Assembly: GCA_902767055.1 (NCBI GenBank)
Contig: CACXFX010000021.1
Location: 1-7,988 of the forward strand
Source: an uncultured Pseudomonadota bacterium
GTDB lineage: Bacteria > Pseudomonadota > Alphaproteobacteria > RF32 > CAG-239
Length of the DNA stretch: 7,988 bases
Direction of reading: 5' to 3'
Shown here piece after piece: positions 1 through 5,624 of this stretch (within the stretch, counting starts at the first letter, position 1; every line of letters begins with the position of its first letter). Made by a program: the position numbers and the translations under genes. The notes under the pieces are model-generated. The model saw only the letters and a list, made by a program, of their open reading frames with translations. It was not told the origin of the DNA and ran no database searches.

Positions 1-102
1 AACGGAAAATTGACAGGGTTTACGGGAAAACGTATCTATACCTTGGATGAGGCCAATAAAATCACCGGCTCCCAAAACCGCGTGTCAATAAAATACCGCT
101 GA
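1..102 (+). CDS. C-terminal end of a secreted LRR-family-like protein (partial)
   Basis: Frame 1 is open from the window edge and ends at TGA (100-102), giving the last 33 residues of a gene whose start lies outside. No domain is visible in so short a piece. Its final residues (RIYT-L-DEAN, then NRVSIKYR at the very end) match the C-terminus of the BspA-like leucine-rich-repeat protein at 4077-4976: 17 of the last 23 positions are identical. The DNA differs mainly at third codon positions, so the similarity is kept at protein level. I infer a paralogue of that secreted protein, or another exported protein with the same tail. It converges on the thioredoxin-like lipoprotein gene, with 32 bp between the stops. 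The body of the protein is not seen, so an LRR domain is only inferred. Confidence 0.8.
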   Translation, partial: NGKLTGFTGKRIYTLDEANKITGSQNRVSIKYR

Positions 103-122
103 GAAACAAACTTTTCCTTTAA

Positions 123-149
123 CAAAAAGGCGCTTTATTTAAAGCGCCT
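123..149 (-). terminator. Intrinsic terminator of the lipoprotein operon, overlapping its stop codon
   Basis: On the minus strand a perfect 10-bp stem (AGGCGCTTTA, two-base gap, TAAAGCGCCT; 140-149 with 128-137) is followed by TTTTTGTT. The stop codon TAA (135-137) and the last codons of the lipoprotein gene lie inside the stem. The plus strand has no T-run after the hairpin, so it should mainly stop minus-strand transcription. The incoming gene at 1-102 has no clear terminator of its own before this point. Confidence 0.8.
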
Positions 150-512
150 CACATAAATATCAAATTTGTTTTCATCCGCATCCGACCAGCCCATAATATA
201 GTGGTTTCCCATACAAATCAGCGGCGTACCAAGACTATTCTGCGGCAAATTAAACTTTTTCGCACATTTTAAGAAAAGATCAAAATTTTGCTTTGTACGT
301 ACATCAAGATTAACCATCTTCAAATTCGGATATTTTTGAGTGATATAAGCGGCTGCATGATGACAATGCGGACAAGTAGTCTGATAAAAGAAATAAACTT
401 TTTGATCACTGATATCATTTGTTTGGCTGGCAACAGCAGATGCTTCTTCTTGCTGACAGGCGCCGAGCAACAATGTACCCAAAACCATCAAAACCTTAAA
501 AAAGTTCTTCAT
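135..512 (-). CDS. Thioredoxin/glutaredoxin-fold lipoprotein with CPHC active site
   Basis: A 125-residue protein if started at the ATG at 510-512. A start 15 codons upstream (557) is open, but only the inner start has a ribosome site (AAGGA, 7 nt upstream) and puts a signal peptide at the N-terminus. Residues 1-19 are a lipoprotein signal (KK-free basic start MKNFFK, hydrophobic run, lipobox LGAC with Cys19), followed by a low-complexity linker to about residue 36. The rest looks like a small thioredoxin fold: strand VYFFYQ, then CPHC at 47-50, and a Thr-Pro at 96-97 where the family has its cis-proline. Two more cysteines (83, 100) are present. It probably works as a membrane-anchored thiol-disulfide or glutaredoxin-like protein outside the cytoplasm; partner and direction of electron flow are unknown. 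It is the second gene of a pair with the 193-residue protein and lies near trxB. Confidence 0.85.
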   Translation of the reverse strand: MKNFFKVLMVLGTLLLGACQQEEASAVASQTNDISDQKVYFFYQTTCPHCHHAAAYITQKYPNLKMVNLDVRTKQNFDLFLKCAKKFNLPQNSLGTPLICMGNHYIMGWSDADENKFDIYVRRFK

Positions 513-519
513 TTTTTTA

Positions 520-525
520 TCCTTA
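520..525 (-). promoter_or_regulatory. Ribosome binding site fused to upstream stop codon
   Basis: The stop codon TAA of the 193-residue gene (523-525) runs straight into the Shine-Dalgarno of the lipoprotein gene, TAAGGA, 7 nt before its ATG. This decides the lipoprotein start at 512 and points to translational coupling of the two genes. Confidence 0.75.
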
Positions 526-1104
526 TTCAATACAACAATCAACTGCTTTTCTGACAAAAGCTTTCATTTTTGCAAGTGCACCTTGCGGTTTTTCTTGCTC
601 TTTAACCTCTTCTTTAAGAGCAACAGAGTTACTTAATTTATCTGCAATTTTTTTCACTTCTTCAACACTATCTTCGATCCATTTGGCATCTTTGACGGCA
701 AGCATATTCATATTTAACCCCCAAAACAGACAGTACATATCATAAGCTTTGTTAAACAAATCATAAGCCTGCTCTTTATTACCGAGAGATTGTTGCTTTG
801 TTCCGACTTCCATCAAGCGCATAGAGGTTGCAAGCAAGTGTTTTGAAATGCACCACACCTCCCCTTCATATGATGGAATAATTTTTTGCATCAAGCGTTT
901 ACGTGTTTCTCTGACTTCTTCAACTAAATCATAAAACGCCGTTTTACCTGTTTTCGCGCCTGAAAAAACAAGATGCTCTTCAATTGAAATCAAATTCATA
1001 ATCGCAATCGTCAAATCCTGATCTGATGACAAATCTTTTGGATTGACTTTTTTGGTTGCATCAATACGTTCAACAAATTCTTTAACGCTTTGAGCTTTTT
1101 TCAT
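523..1104 (-). CDS. Helical protein of unknown function, first gene of the lipoprotein operon
   Basis: A 193-residue protein with no signal peptide or membrane segment, so probably cytoplasmic. It is nearly all helix by eye: an N-terminal part to about residue 25, helices at 28-75, a central block at 80-135 and a charged Lys/Glu-rich tail from about 150 ending VDCCIE. The central block has the most distinctive features: EGEVWCISKHLL near 80, then RLMEVGTK, then a GNKEQAYDLFNKAYDMY stretch that reads like one helical (TPR-like) hairpin, then FWGLN. I do not recognise a named family. From memory, this central block resembles hypothetical proteins of candidate phyla bacteria, which I could not check. 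The start at 1104 has AAGGA 8 nt upstream. It is translationally coupled to the CPHC lipoprotein gene, so a joint role is likely but undefined. Confidence 0.85.
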   Translation of the reverse strand: MKKAQSVKEFVERIDATKKVNPKDLSSDQDLTIAIMNLISIEEHLVFSGAKTGKTAFYDLVEEVRETRKRLMQKIIPSYEGEVWCISKHLLATSMRLMEVGTKQQSLGNKEQAYDLFNKAYDMYCLFWGLNMNMLAVKDAKWIEDSVEEVKKIADKLSNSVALKEEVKEQEKPQGALAKMKAFVRKAVDCCIE

Positions 1105-1139
1105 TATTAAAATCCTTTTTGTATGTTTATATTGGCTAT

Positions 1140-1168
1140 AGAATAATCAGGCCTTGCTTAAATTGCAA
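1140..1168 (-). promoter_or_regulatory. Candidate promoter of the 193-aa gene/lipoprotein operon
   Basis: On the minus strand TTGCAA (1163-1168), a 17-nt spacer, then TATTCT (1140-1145) resembles a sigma-70 promoter with four of six matches in each box. Transcription would start about 28 nt before the ATG at 1104. The assignment rests only on the motif and its position. Confidence 0.35.
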
Positions 1169-1192
1169 CATTTTTTTTGGGTTTTGTATTAA
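1163..1192 (+). promoter_or_regulatory. Candidate trxB promoter sharing its -35 box with the divergent operon
   Basis: TTGCAA at 1163-1168 is its own reverse complement and so can serve as a -35 box in both directions. On the plus strand it is followed after 16-18 nt by TGTATT/TATTAA (1185-1192). This would give a leader of about 38 nt before trxB. The match is weak. Confidence 0.3.
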
Positions 1193-1234
1193 AAAAATGT
1201 GTTTTGACTCTTATATTAAAAAAAGGAGAAAAAC

Positions 1235-2170
1235 ATGGCAGAATACGTTGCAAAATTGATTATTATCGGGTCGGGTCCCGCCGGATACAGCGCCGGCATC
1301 TACGCTGCACGCGCCGGATTGGATCCGATAATTATTTCTGGATTTGAGGTCGGCGGACAGCTGACAATGACAGCAAGTGTTGAAAATTTTCCGGGATTAA
1401 CACAATCCGTTTCGGGATTGGAATTGATGGAAAGGATGCATCAGCAGGCATTAAATTTCGGCGTTAAAATCATCAATGACAGAATCACCGAAGTAGATTT
1501 ATGTACATCACCTTTTGTCTTGAGTACCGAAAACGGCAATTGTTGCAAAACACAAACTTTGATTATCGCAACAGGTGCATCAGCTAAATGGCTGAATATC
1601 GAAACGGAAAAACGCTATATCGGACGAGGTATTTCGACCTGTGCTACCTGCGATGGCTTTTTTTATAAAAACAAACCCGTTGCTATTGTCGGCGGTGGAA
1701 ATTCCGCTGCAATAGAAGCGCTCTATTTAACAAATTTTGCAAGCAAAGTTTATATGATACACCGACGCGATGAATTGCGTGCCGACTCTATTTTGCAACA
1801 ACGTTTGAAAAAAAATCCGAAAATTGAAATTGTCTGGAACAGCATTATCGAAGAGTTTTTCGGCAGAGAAGATATCAGCGGCATTAAAATCAAAAATGTT
1901 TTGACCGATGAGCGTAAACTGATTGACGTATCTGGTGTTTTTTTAGCCATCGGACACAAACCGAATACCGAATTATTCAAAAAATATCTTGATTTGGATG
2001 CCGACGGATACATTATCACACGCCCCAAAAGCACAATGACAAATATTGAAGGCGTTTTTGCCGCCGGCGATGTACAGGACAACGCGTTTCGACAGGCTGT
2101 GATTGCCGTCGGTTCTGGGGCTATGGCCGCAATCGAAGCTCAACGATACCTTGCTTCAAAAGAAACGTAA
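1235..2170 (+). CDS. trxB: Thioredoxin reductase (NADPH)
   Basis: A 311-residue protein, the usual length for bacterial low-molecular-weight thioredoxin reductase. It moves electrons from NADPH through FAD and a redox disulfide to thioredoxin in the cytoplasm. Visible landmarks in order: the FAD dinucleotide motif GSGPAG at 12-17, the GGQL segment at 40-43, an ATGA at 112-115, the active-site CATC followed by DG at 136-141, the NADPH motif GGGNSA at 153-158, HRRDELRAD at 176-184, which is the site of NADP phosphate recognition in this family, and the second FAD motif FAAGD at 275-279. All catalytic residues are present. AGGAG sits 7 nt before the ATG. It stands alone on the plus strand, divergent from the CPHC lipoprotein operon, which may reflect common redox physiology, although the lipoprotein should act outside the cytoplasm. 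Confidence 0.98.
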   Translation: MAEYVAKLIIIGSGPAGYSAGIYAARAGLDPIIISGFEVGGQLTMTASVENFPGLTQSVSGLELMERMHQQALNFGVKIINDRITEVDLCTSPFVLSTENGNCCKTQTLIIATGASAKWLNIETEKRYIGRGISTCATCDGFFYKNKPVAIVGGGNSAAIEALYLTNFASKVYMIHRRDELRADSILQQRLKKNPKIEIVWNSIIEEFFGREDISGIKIKNVLTDERKLIDVSGVFLAIGHKPNTELFKKYLDLDADGYIITRPKSTMTNIEGVFAAGDVQDNAFRQAVIAVGSGAMAAIEAQRYLASKET

Positions 2171-2176
2171 CTTAAC

Positions 2177-2227
2177 AAATTATGAGCATTTTTTTAATTA
2201 TATTCAAAAACTAATCTTTCATAATTT
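2177..2227. repeat. Inverted repeat between convergent trxB and PBP genes
   Basis: AAATTATGA (2177-2185) and TCATAATTT (2219-2227) are perfect 9-base complements with 33 nt between them. The right arm covers the last codons of the penicillin-binding protein gene. The stem is all A/T except one pair, so it would be a weak bidirectional terminator at best. No better terminator is seen in this 40-bp gap. Confidence 0.25.
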
Positions 2228-4022
2228 GAGCAAAGATTTTTGCGGGCAAATTGCCGCCGGTGATATTTTTCATTGCACTGTTGTCGTCATTGCCAACCCA
2301 GATGGCCGCCACATATTTGTCTGTAAAACCGACAAACCAAGCATCGCGATAATCTTGGGATGTCCCTGTTTTTCCGGCAACAAAACCCGAAATTTCAGCC
2401 GCTTTTGCTGTGCCTGAACGGACAACATTTTCAAGCATTTTTGTAATTTGGCGAACGGTTTTTTCATCTAAAATTCTGACATCCTCATCGTGATGACGCC
2501 TGTAGAGCTGATGCCCGTCCTTAGAATAAATCTCTTCAATCGCGTACGGCCAAGCTCCATAACCGCCATTGGCAATTGATAAATAAGCCGAAGCCATATC
2601 AATCACTTTAACCTCAGATGTCCCGAGCACAATTGACGGCGTTTTTTTCAAATCTGTCGTAATCCCCATTTTTTTTGCATTTTTAATCACATCATTTAAC
2701 GAAAAATGGCGGCTTAAATTGACCGTTGCCAAATTAAGTGAATGTTCAAAAGCAAATGCCATCGAAACATCGCCATAATATTTTTGGTTGATGTTTTGCG
2801 GTGTCCAACGACCTATTTTAACAGGCCTGTCCGATATGATATCTTCCGGTTCAAAACTGTGCTGAAGTGCCGTGATATAAACAAACGTCTTAAAAGCAGA
2901 TCCGGGTTGGCGCAACGCCTCAGTCGCACGATTAAATTGGCTTTTTTCGTAATCGATACCGCCGACCAAAGCCTTAATCGCACCATTATAATCCAAAATC
3001 ACGAGTGCCCCTTCGGTGACATTATTTTTTTTGTTTATCAGCACCATATCACGTAAAATTTGTTCGGCTTTTTGTTGCAACTCCTGATCAAGCGTGGTAC
3101 TGACATAAATATCCTGATCACGCTCACCGATATAACGATTGACTTCCTGATAAGCCATATCCGCAAAATGCCTTGCTCCTTCGACTTTATATTTTGTTGT
3201 ATCATGCAAAGGCTCATTTTTGGCTTTTTGATACTGCTCTTGACTAATACTTTTTTGATCAAGCATCACTTTCAAAACGACATTGGCACGTTCTAAAGCA
3301 TTTTGTTTGCTGTATATCGGGTTATAACGCGAGGGCGCTTTTAAAAGGCCGGCAATCACAGCGGCTTCTTTTAAGGTTAAATCAACCGAAGATTTGCCGA
3401 AATATTTATTCGCCGCCGCCTCAATACCATACGTCCCTGCCCCTAAATAAACACGATTTAAGTACAATGTCAAAATTTGCTCTTTGGTAAATTTATGTTC
3501 AAGCCAAAAAGAAAGTAACAACTCTTGAACTTTACGTTTCACGCTTTTTTGCGGCGTTAAAAACAAATTTTTGGCCACTTGTTGCGTAATGGTCGAAGCA
3601 CCTTGTGCATAGCGTTTTTTAAAAACATTGGTCAGGGCGGCACGCGTCAAACCGATCAAATCAAAACCGAAATGTTGATAAAATCGCCGATCTTCAACAT
3701 TGATAATGGCATCAGGCACATAAGAAGGTAAATCTTTCGGATAAACAACCGATGAAAACGTGTTTCCGAAAGTTTTGATTTCGTTCCCGTTTTCGGCAAT
3801 GATTGTTGTTGATGGTTGGCGCGTTTTTGAAAACGCAACATTAATATCGGGCAATGTCAAATAACAATAAAAAACGTATCCGCCAAGCAAAATAAAGGCT
3901 GGAAAGATACTGATAAAAGCCATCTTTAATAAGTGTTTTTTAAAAGTTTTCTTTGAACTTCTTTTTCTTGCCACGCGCCGTTTAGGGCTTTTTTGAATCG
4001 TTTTTTTTGTTTTTTTAGCCAT
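2211..4022 (-). CDS. Class A penicillin-binding protein (PBP1A family), glycosyltransferase/transpeptidase
   Basis: A 603-residue bifunctional peptidoglycan synthase. It polymerises lipid II into glycan strands and cross-links the stem peptides on the outer face of the inner membrane. The N-terminus is a very basic cytoplasmic tail (1-32), then one membrane segment at about 33-57. The GT51 domain follows: catalytic Glu in EDRRFYQH (110-117), GASTITQQ (141-148), and the YLN/GAGTYGIEAAA stretch at 187-204. The transpeptidase domain has all three penicillin-binding motifs: SAFK (375-378, nucleophile Ser375), SLN (428-430) and KTGT (551-554). It is shorter than E. coli PBP1a (850 residues), with little room for an OB-type insertion between the domains and no long C-terminal extension. 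AAGGA lies 6 nt before the ATG. The LRR gene lies 54 bp upstream on the same strand, and trxB converges from the other side. Confidence 0.97.
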   Translation of the reverse strand: MAKKTKKTIQKSPKRRVARKRSSKKTFKKHLLKMAFISIFPAFILLGGYVFYCYLTLPDINVAFSKTRQPSTTIIAENGNEIKTFGNTFSSVVYPKDLPSYVPDAIINVEDRRFYQHFGFDLIGLTRAALTNVFKKRYAQGASTITQQVAKNLFLTPQKSVKRKVQELLLSFWLEHKFTKEQILTLYLNRVYLGAGTYGIEAAANKYFGKSSVDLTLKEAAVIAGLLKAPSRYNPIYSKQNALERANVVLKVMLDQKSISQEQYQKAKNEPLHDTTKYKVEGARHFADMAYQEVNRYIGERDQDIYVSTTLDQELQQKAEQILRDMVLINKKNNVTEGALVILDYNGAIKALVGGIDYEKSQFNRATEALRQPGSAFKTFVYITALQHSFEPEDIISDRPVKIGRWTPQNINQKYYGDVSMAFAFEHSLNLATVNLSRHFSLNDVIKNAKKMGITTDLKKTPSIVLGTSEVKVIDMASAYLSIANGGYGAWPYAIEEIYSKDGHQLYRRHHDEDVRILDEKTVRQITKMLENVVRSGTAKAAEISGFVAGKTGTSQDYRDAWFVGFTDKYVAAIWVGNDDNSAMKNITGGNLPAKIFAQIMKD

Positions 4023-4043
4023 TGTCTTTCCTTTATACGCGTC

Positions 4044-4049
4044 ATTATA
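4044..4049 (-). promoter_or_regulatory. Possible -10 element upstream of the PBP gene
   Basis: A perfect TATAAT on the minus strand 22 nt before the PBP start. No convincing -35 box is found 16-18 nt upstream, where the sequence is the palindrome A7-CG-T7, so this is only a candidate. Confidence 0.25.
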
Positions 4050-4062
4050 AAGGCAATGTCTT

Positions 4063-4078
4063 AAAAAAACGTTTTTTT
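4063..4078. repeat. A7-CG-T7 palindrome at the 3' end of the LRR gene
   Basis: A perfect 16-bp palindrome of seven A, CG, seven T. It overlaps the stop codon of the LRR gene by two bases and fills part of the short gap before the PBP gene. It lacks a loop, so it is a poor terminator, but it could pause polymerase or bend DNA. Confidence 0.4.
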
Positions 4079-4976
4079 ATCTGTATTTTATCGAAACACG
4101 ATTCTTTTCCCCTGCCACCTGATTGGCTTCATCAATGGTATAAATGCGTTTTAAATTAACACCGTTTGTACCGTTTGACATATCTTCAAAAGACTTATAG
4201 CGCGTACCATCTAAAACATATCGCCCATCTGTTTCTTTTTTGTAAGTTAATTTTGAGGGTATAATATTTGAATCTTCATAAGTCGCAATCATTGTTTCGG
4301 GATCAAAAGTTAAAACTCTATGTTCAAAATCATAATCAAGACACTCTTTTACATCTTCAGCACAATAAACAGTTGAAATGTAAGATCCGTTTAAAGCATT
4401 GTTCAGTGGATCATATATCATGGAAGTTGGATAAAAAAGCGAAGAAGGCAAGATAATATCTGTTAAAAATTTACATCCTTGAAAAACACCATTACCAATA
4501 TACTCAAGCGAATCAGGCATATTTATTTCAGATAAATTTAAGCACCCGTCAAATCCGCTATATCCGATTTCTTTGATTGAATTTGGAAGTTTTATAGTCC
4601 TTAAATTAACATTATTTGCAAATCCGCCTATTCCGATTTTTGTCACCGTGTCTGCAATATTGACATTTTCCACGGCAGATAATCCCCGAAAAGCACGATT
4701 TCCGACATTTTCGACACCAGCAGATATGTCAATTGTTTGAATATTTTCATAATATTTTGCCCAAGGCGCAGTACTCCCTCTGTGCCCATCCATATTATTA
4801 TCAGCTACATAATCATCCATTGCCCCGTTTCCCACAAAACGAAGCGTCTTTTTATCACTTGAAAGATACCATTTGACATCGCCGGTCATACCACAATCAA
4901 AATAGCCTGTTTCATCACAATCTCCATAAGCGTTAAAGCTTATTCCAATACCTAAAACAAAAATCAATTTCCTCAT
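4077..4976 (-). CDS. Secreted BspA-like leucine-rich-repeat protein
   Basis: A 299-residue exported protein. Residues 1-18 are a signal peptide (basic MRK, hydrophobic core, NAYG cleavage region), followed by a Cys20/Cys28 pair. A short N-terminal domain (31-75: W-x-L, TLRFVGNGAMDDY, APWA) is typical of what precedes BspA-type repeats. Four or so repeats follow at about 79-180, with pattern I-x-x-I-x-[LI]-P-x-S-[ILV]-x-x-IG-x-x-[AG]F-x-x-C (for example SIKEIGYSGFDGC), matching the LRR_5 type. From 200 the chain becomes non-repetitive with another Cys pair (205, 212). The last 23 residues (277-299: RIYTIDEAN ... NRVSIKYR) match the end of the gene at 1-102. GGAG is 7 nt before the ATG. Such proteins are surface or secreted binding proteins; no ligand can be named. 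A structured RNA with a terminator lies directly upstream and probably controls or precedes it. Confidence 0.93.
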   Translation of the reverse strand: MRKLIFVLGIGISFNAYGDCDETGYFDCGMTGDVKWYLSSDKKTLRFVGNGAMDDYVADNNMDGHRGSTAPWAKYYENIQTIDISAGVENVGNRAFRGLSAVENVNIADTVTKIGIGGFANNVNLRTIKLPNSIKEIGYSGFDGCLNLSEINMPDSLEYIGNGVFQGCKFLTDIILPSSLFYPTSMIYDPLNNALNGSYISTVYCAEDVKECLDYDFEHRVLTFDPETMIATYEDSNIIPSKLTYKKETDGRYVLDGTRYKSFEDMSNGTNGVNLKRIYTIDEANQVAGEKNRVSIKYR

Positions 4977-5003
4977 ATTTTTTCTCCATCAGTTATTGAT
5001 AAC

Positions 5004-5025
5004 AAAAAACCACTCTTTTGAGCGG
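5004..5025 (-). terminator. Intrinsic terminator of the structured RNA, just before the LRR gene
   Basis: On the minus strand CCGCTC, loop AAAA, GAGTGG, then TTTTTT (5009-5004). One of the six stem pairs is G-U; on the plus strand it would be A-C, so the hairpin belongs to minus-strand RNA. It ends 27 nt before the LRR start codon, leaving room for the ribosome site but not for a separate promoter. That is the layout of an attenuator. Confidence 0.85.
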
Positions 5026-5250
5026 CCAGGGAGTTCAGAAATCATATACTGGTAATGACTATCATGGCCTTTAGCTTGTTAAGCCTGAACATACGCCATA
5101 ATCTCCCCGAGCCTGAAGCGGGGAATTTTTTGATACAAAAAAACAGCATCAAAAAGCGATACTATTTTATACGTATCACCAGTATATAGAGCCTCTGACA
5201 GCCCCGAACCTCTCGGTTCCTTTTTAGATGAAATTTCTCTCATCTTCTTT
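5004..5250 (-). ncRNA. Unrecognised structured RNA: small RNA or attenuator leader of the LRR gene
   Basis: Read on the minus strand, 5' to 3': hairpin AGATGA/TCATCT (5245-5240 with 5231-5226); hairpin GAACC-GAGA-GGTTC with a GNRA loop (5219-5206); closing pairs TCAGA/TCTGA (5198-5194 with 5039-5035); a perfect 10-bp stem ATATACTGGT/ACCAGTATAT (5187-5178 with 5053-5044). This encloses four hairpins: GATAC/GTATC (5177-5158), a 10-bp U-rich stem with one G-U (5155-5146 with 5136-5127), CCCCG/CGGGG (5123-5105), and ATTATGGC/GCCATGAT with one U-G (5102-5095 with 5068-5061). The RNA ends in a terminator. I looked for tmRNA, RNase P, SRP and 6S signatures and did not find them. No open frame of note crosses it. 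The 5' end is a guess; the 3' end is the terminator. Confidence 0.7.
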
Positions 5251-5280
5251 TATGTTGCCATAATATCCGATGATTGTCAA
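5249..5280 (-). promoter_or_regulatory. Candidate promoter of the structured RNA
   Basis: A perfect TTGACA on the minus strand (5275-5280) points toward the RNA. The -10 box is not clear: CAACAT after 17 nt or CATAAA after 20 nt are the options, and TATTAT (5260-5265) is too close to pair with this -35. The next upstream stretch is an A/T-rich run shared with the tRNA promoter region. Confidence 0.4.
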
Positions 5281-5312
5281 ATAAAAAAATCAAAAAAAAA
5301 TAAAAAAAGTTC

Positions 5313-5341
5313 TTGCAATATAAAAAAAAATGTTTTATCAA
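5313..5341 (+). promoter_or_regulatory. Promoter of tRNA-Gln
   Basis: TTGCAA (5313-5318), a 17-nt spacer, then TATCAA (5336-5341), each with four of six consensus bases. Transcription would begin around 5348, about 13 nt before the mature tRNA. Confidence 0.5.
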
Positions 5342-5360
5342 TGCACTTACCAAAAGATAT

Positions 5361-5435
5361 TGGGGCGTCGCCAAGTGGTAAGGCATCGGCTTTTGGTGCC
5401 GACATTCGTAGGTTCGAATCCTGCCGCCCCAGCCA
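5361..5435 (+). tRNA. tRNA-Gln (anticodon TTG)
   Basis: A 75-nt cloverleaf including an encoded CCA end. The acceptor stem pairs TGGGGCG with the CGCCCCA before discriminator G and CCA. The D arm contains GCCAAGTGGTAAGGC, the anticodon arm is TCGGC-TTTTGGT-GCCGA with TTG at 5393-5395, and the T arm contains GGTTCGAATCC. It resembles E. coli tRNA-Gln closely across the acceptor and D arms. It is a single tRNA with its own promoter and terminator. Confidence 0.97.
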
Positions 5436-5441
5436 CAGTTC

Positions 5442-5473
5442 AAAAATCGTCAGAAATGGCGATTTTTTCTTTT
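5442..5473 (+). terminator. Intrinsic terminator of tRNA-Gln
   Basis: AAAAATCGTC (5442-5451), loop AGAAAT, GGCGATTTTT (5458-5467), then TCTTTT. The 10-bp stem has one U-G pair in plus-strand RNA. It begins 7 nt after the tRNA CCA. Confidence 0.85.
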
Positions 5474-5491
5474 ATTTACAAGCATTTAACC

Positions 5492-5544
5492 TAGTTCGAA
5501 TGTTTGATGCCAAATATGCCTTACCCCAAATAATCTTCGAACTA
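5492..5544. repeat. 9-bp inverted repeat between tRNA-Gln and the lipoprotein gene
   Basis: TAGTTCGAA (5492-5500) and TTCGAACTA (5536-5544) are perfect complements around a 35-nt loop. No open frame or RNA family is recognised here. The core GTTCGAA also occurs in the T loop of the neighbouring tRNA, probably by chance. The role is unknown. Confidence 0.4.
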
Positions 5545-5558
5545 ATTTTATCAAGAAT

Positions 5559-5579
5559 CTAACACAATCAAGGTGTTAG
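5559..5579 (-). terminator. Possible terminator of the 235-aa lipoprotein gene
   Basis: A perfect 7-bp stem CTAACAC / GTGTTAG with a 7-nt loop lies 46 nt beyond the lipoprotein stop codon. On the minus strand it is followed by ATTCTTG, which is only moderately T-rich, so termination strength is uncertain. Confidence 0.4.
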
Positions 5580-5624
5580 GAAGTTTCTTTCAAACCATAT
5601 AAGAATTGCAAAGTAGAACTTGGA

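Noticed and set aside
1750..2082. 110-codon minus-strand open frame inside trxB, and similar frames of 60-105 codons inside the PBP and LRR genes
   Set aside because: They are overlaps in other frames of well-supported genes, without ribosome sites or recognisable protein features.
4063..4078. A7-CG-T7 palindrome as a terminator between the LRR and PBP genes
   Set aside because: A perfect palindrome without a loop and made of A-T pairs would form a poor hairpin, so it is listed as a repeat only.
5078..5085. GTTAAGC on the plus strand as an integron attC core
   Set aside because: A single core without a partner site or the paired inner boxes; no integron integrase in the window.
5099..5226. 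Terminator-like hairpins on the plus strand within the structured RNA region (CCCCG/CGGGG then AATTTTTT; GAACC/GGTTC then CTTTTT)
   Set aside because: There is no plus-strand gene or promoter upstream to be terminated. Three stems in the region favour the minus strand by G-U polarity and one loop is GNRA only on the minus strand, so the T-runs are best seen as A-rich linkers of the minus-strand RNA.
5004..5250. Retron-type msr-msd RNA, because of the inverted repeat around several hairpins
   Set aside because: No reverse transcriptase is present on either side; the gene downstream is a secreted LRR protein.
5004..5250. tmRNA (including the two-piece alphaproteobacterial form), RNase P RNA, SRP RNA or 6S RNA
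   Set aside because: No tag reading frame or T-arm, no GAGGAAAGTCC-type block, no GGAAGCAGC-type SRP loop, and a multi-branched fold in place of the 6S rod with a central bubble.
5240..5562. Open frames of 67 and 73 codons crossing tRNA-Gln
   Set aside because: They run through the tRNA on either strand; the tRNA is certain and the frames have no support.
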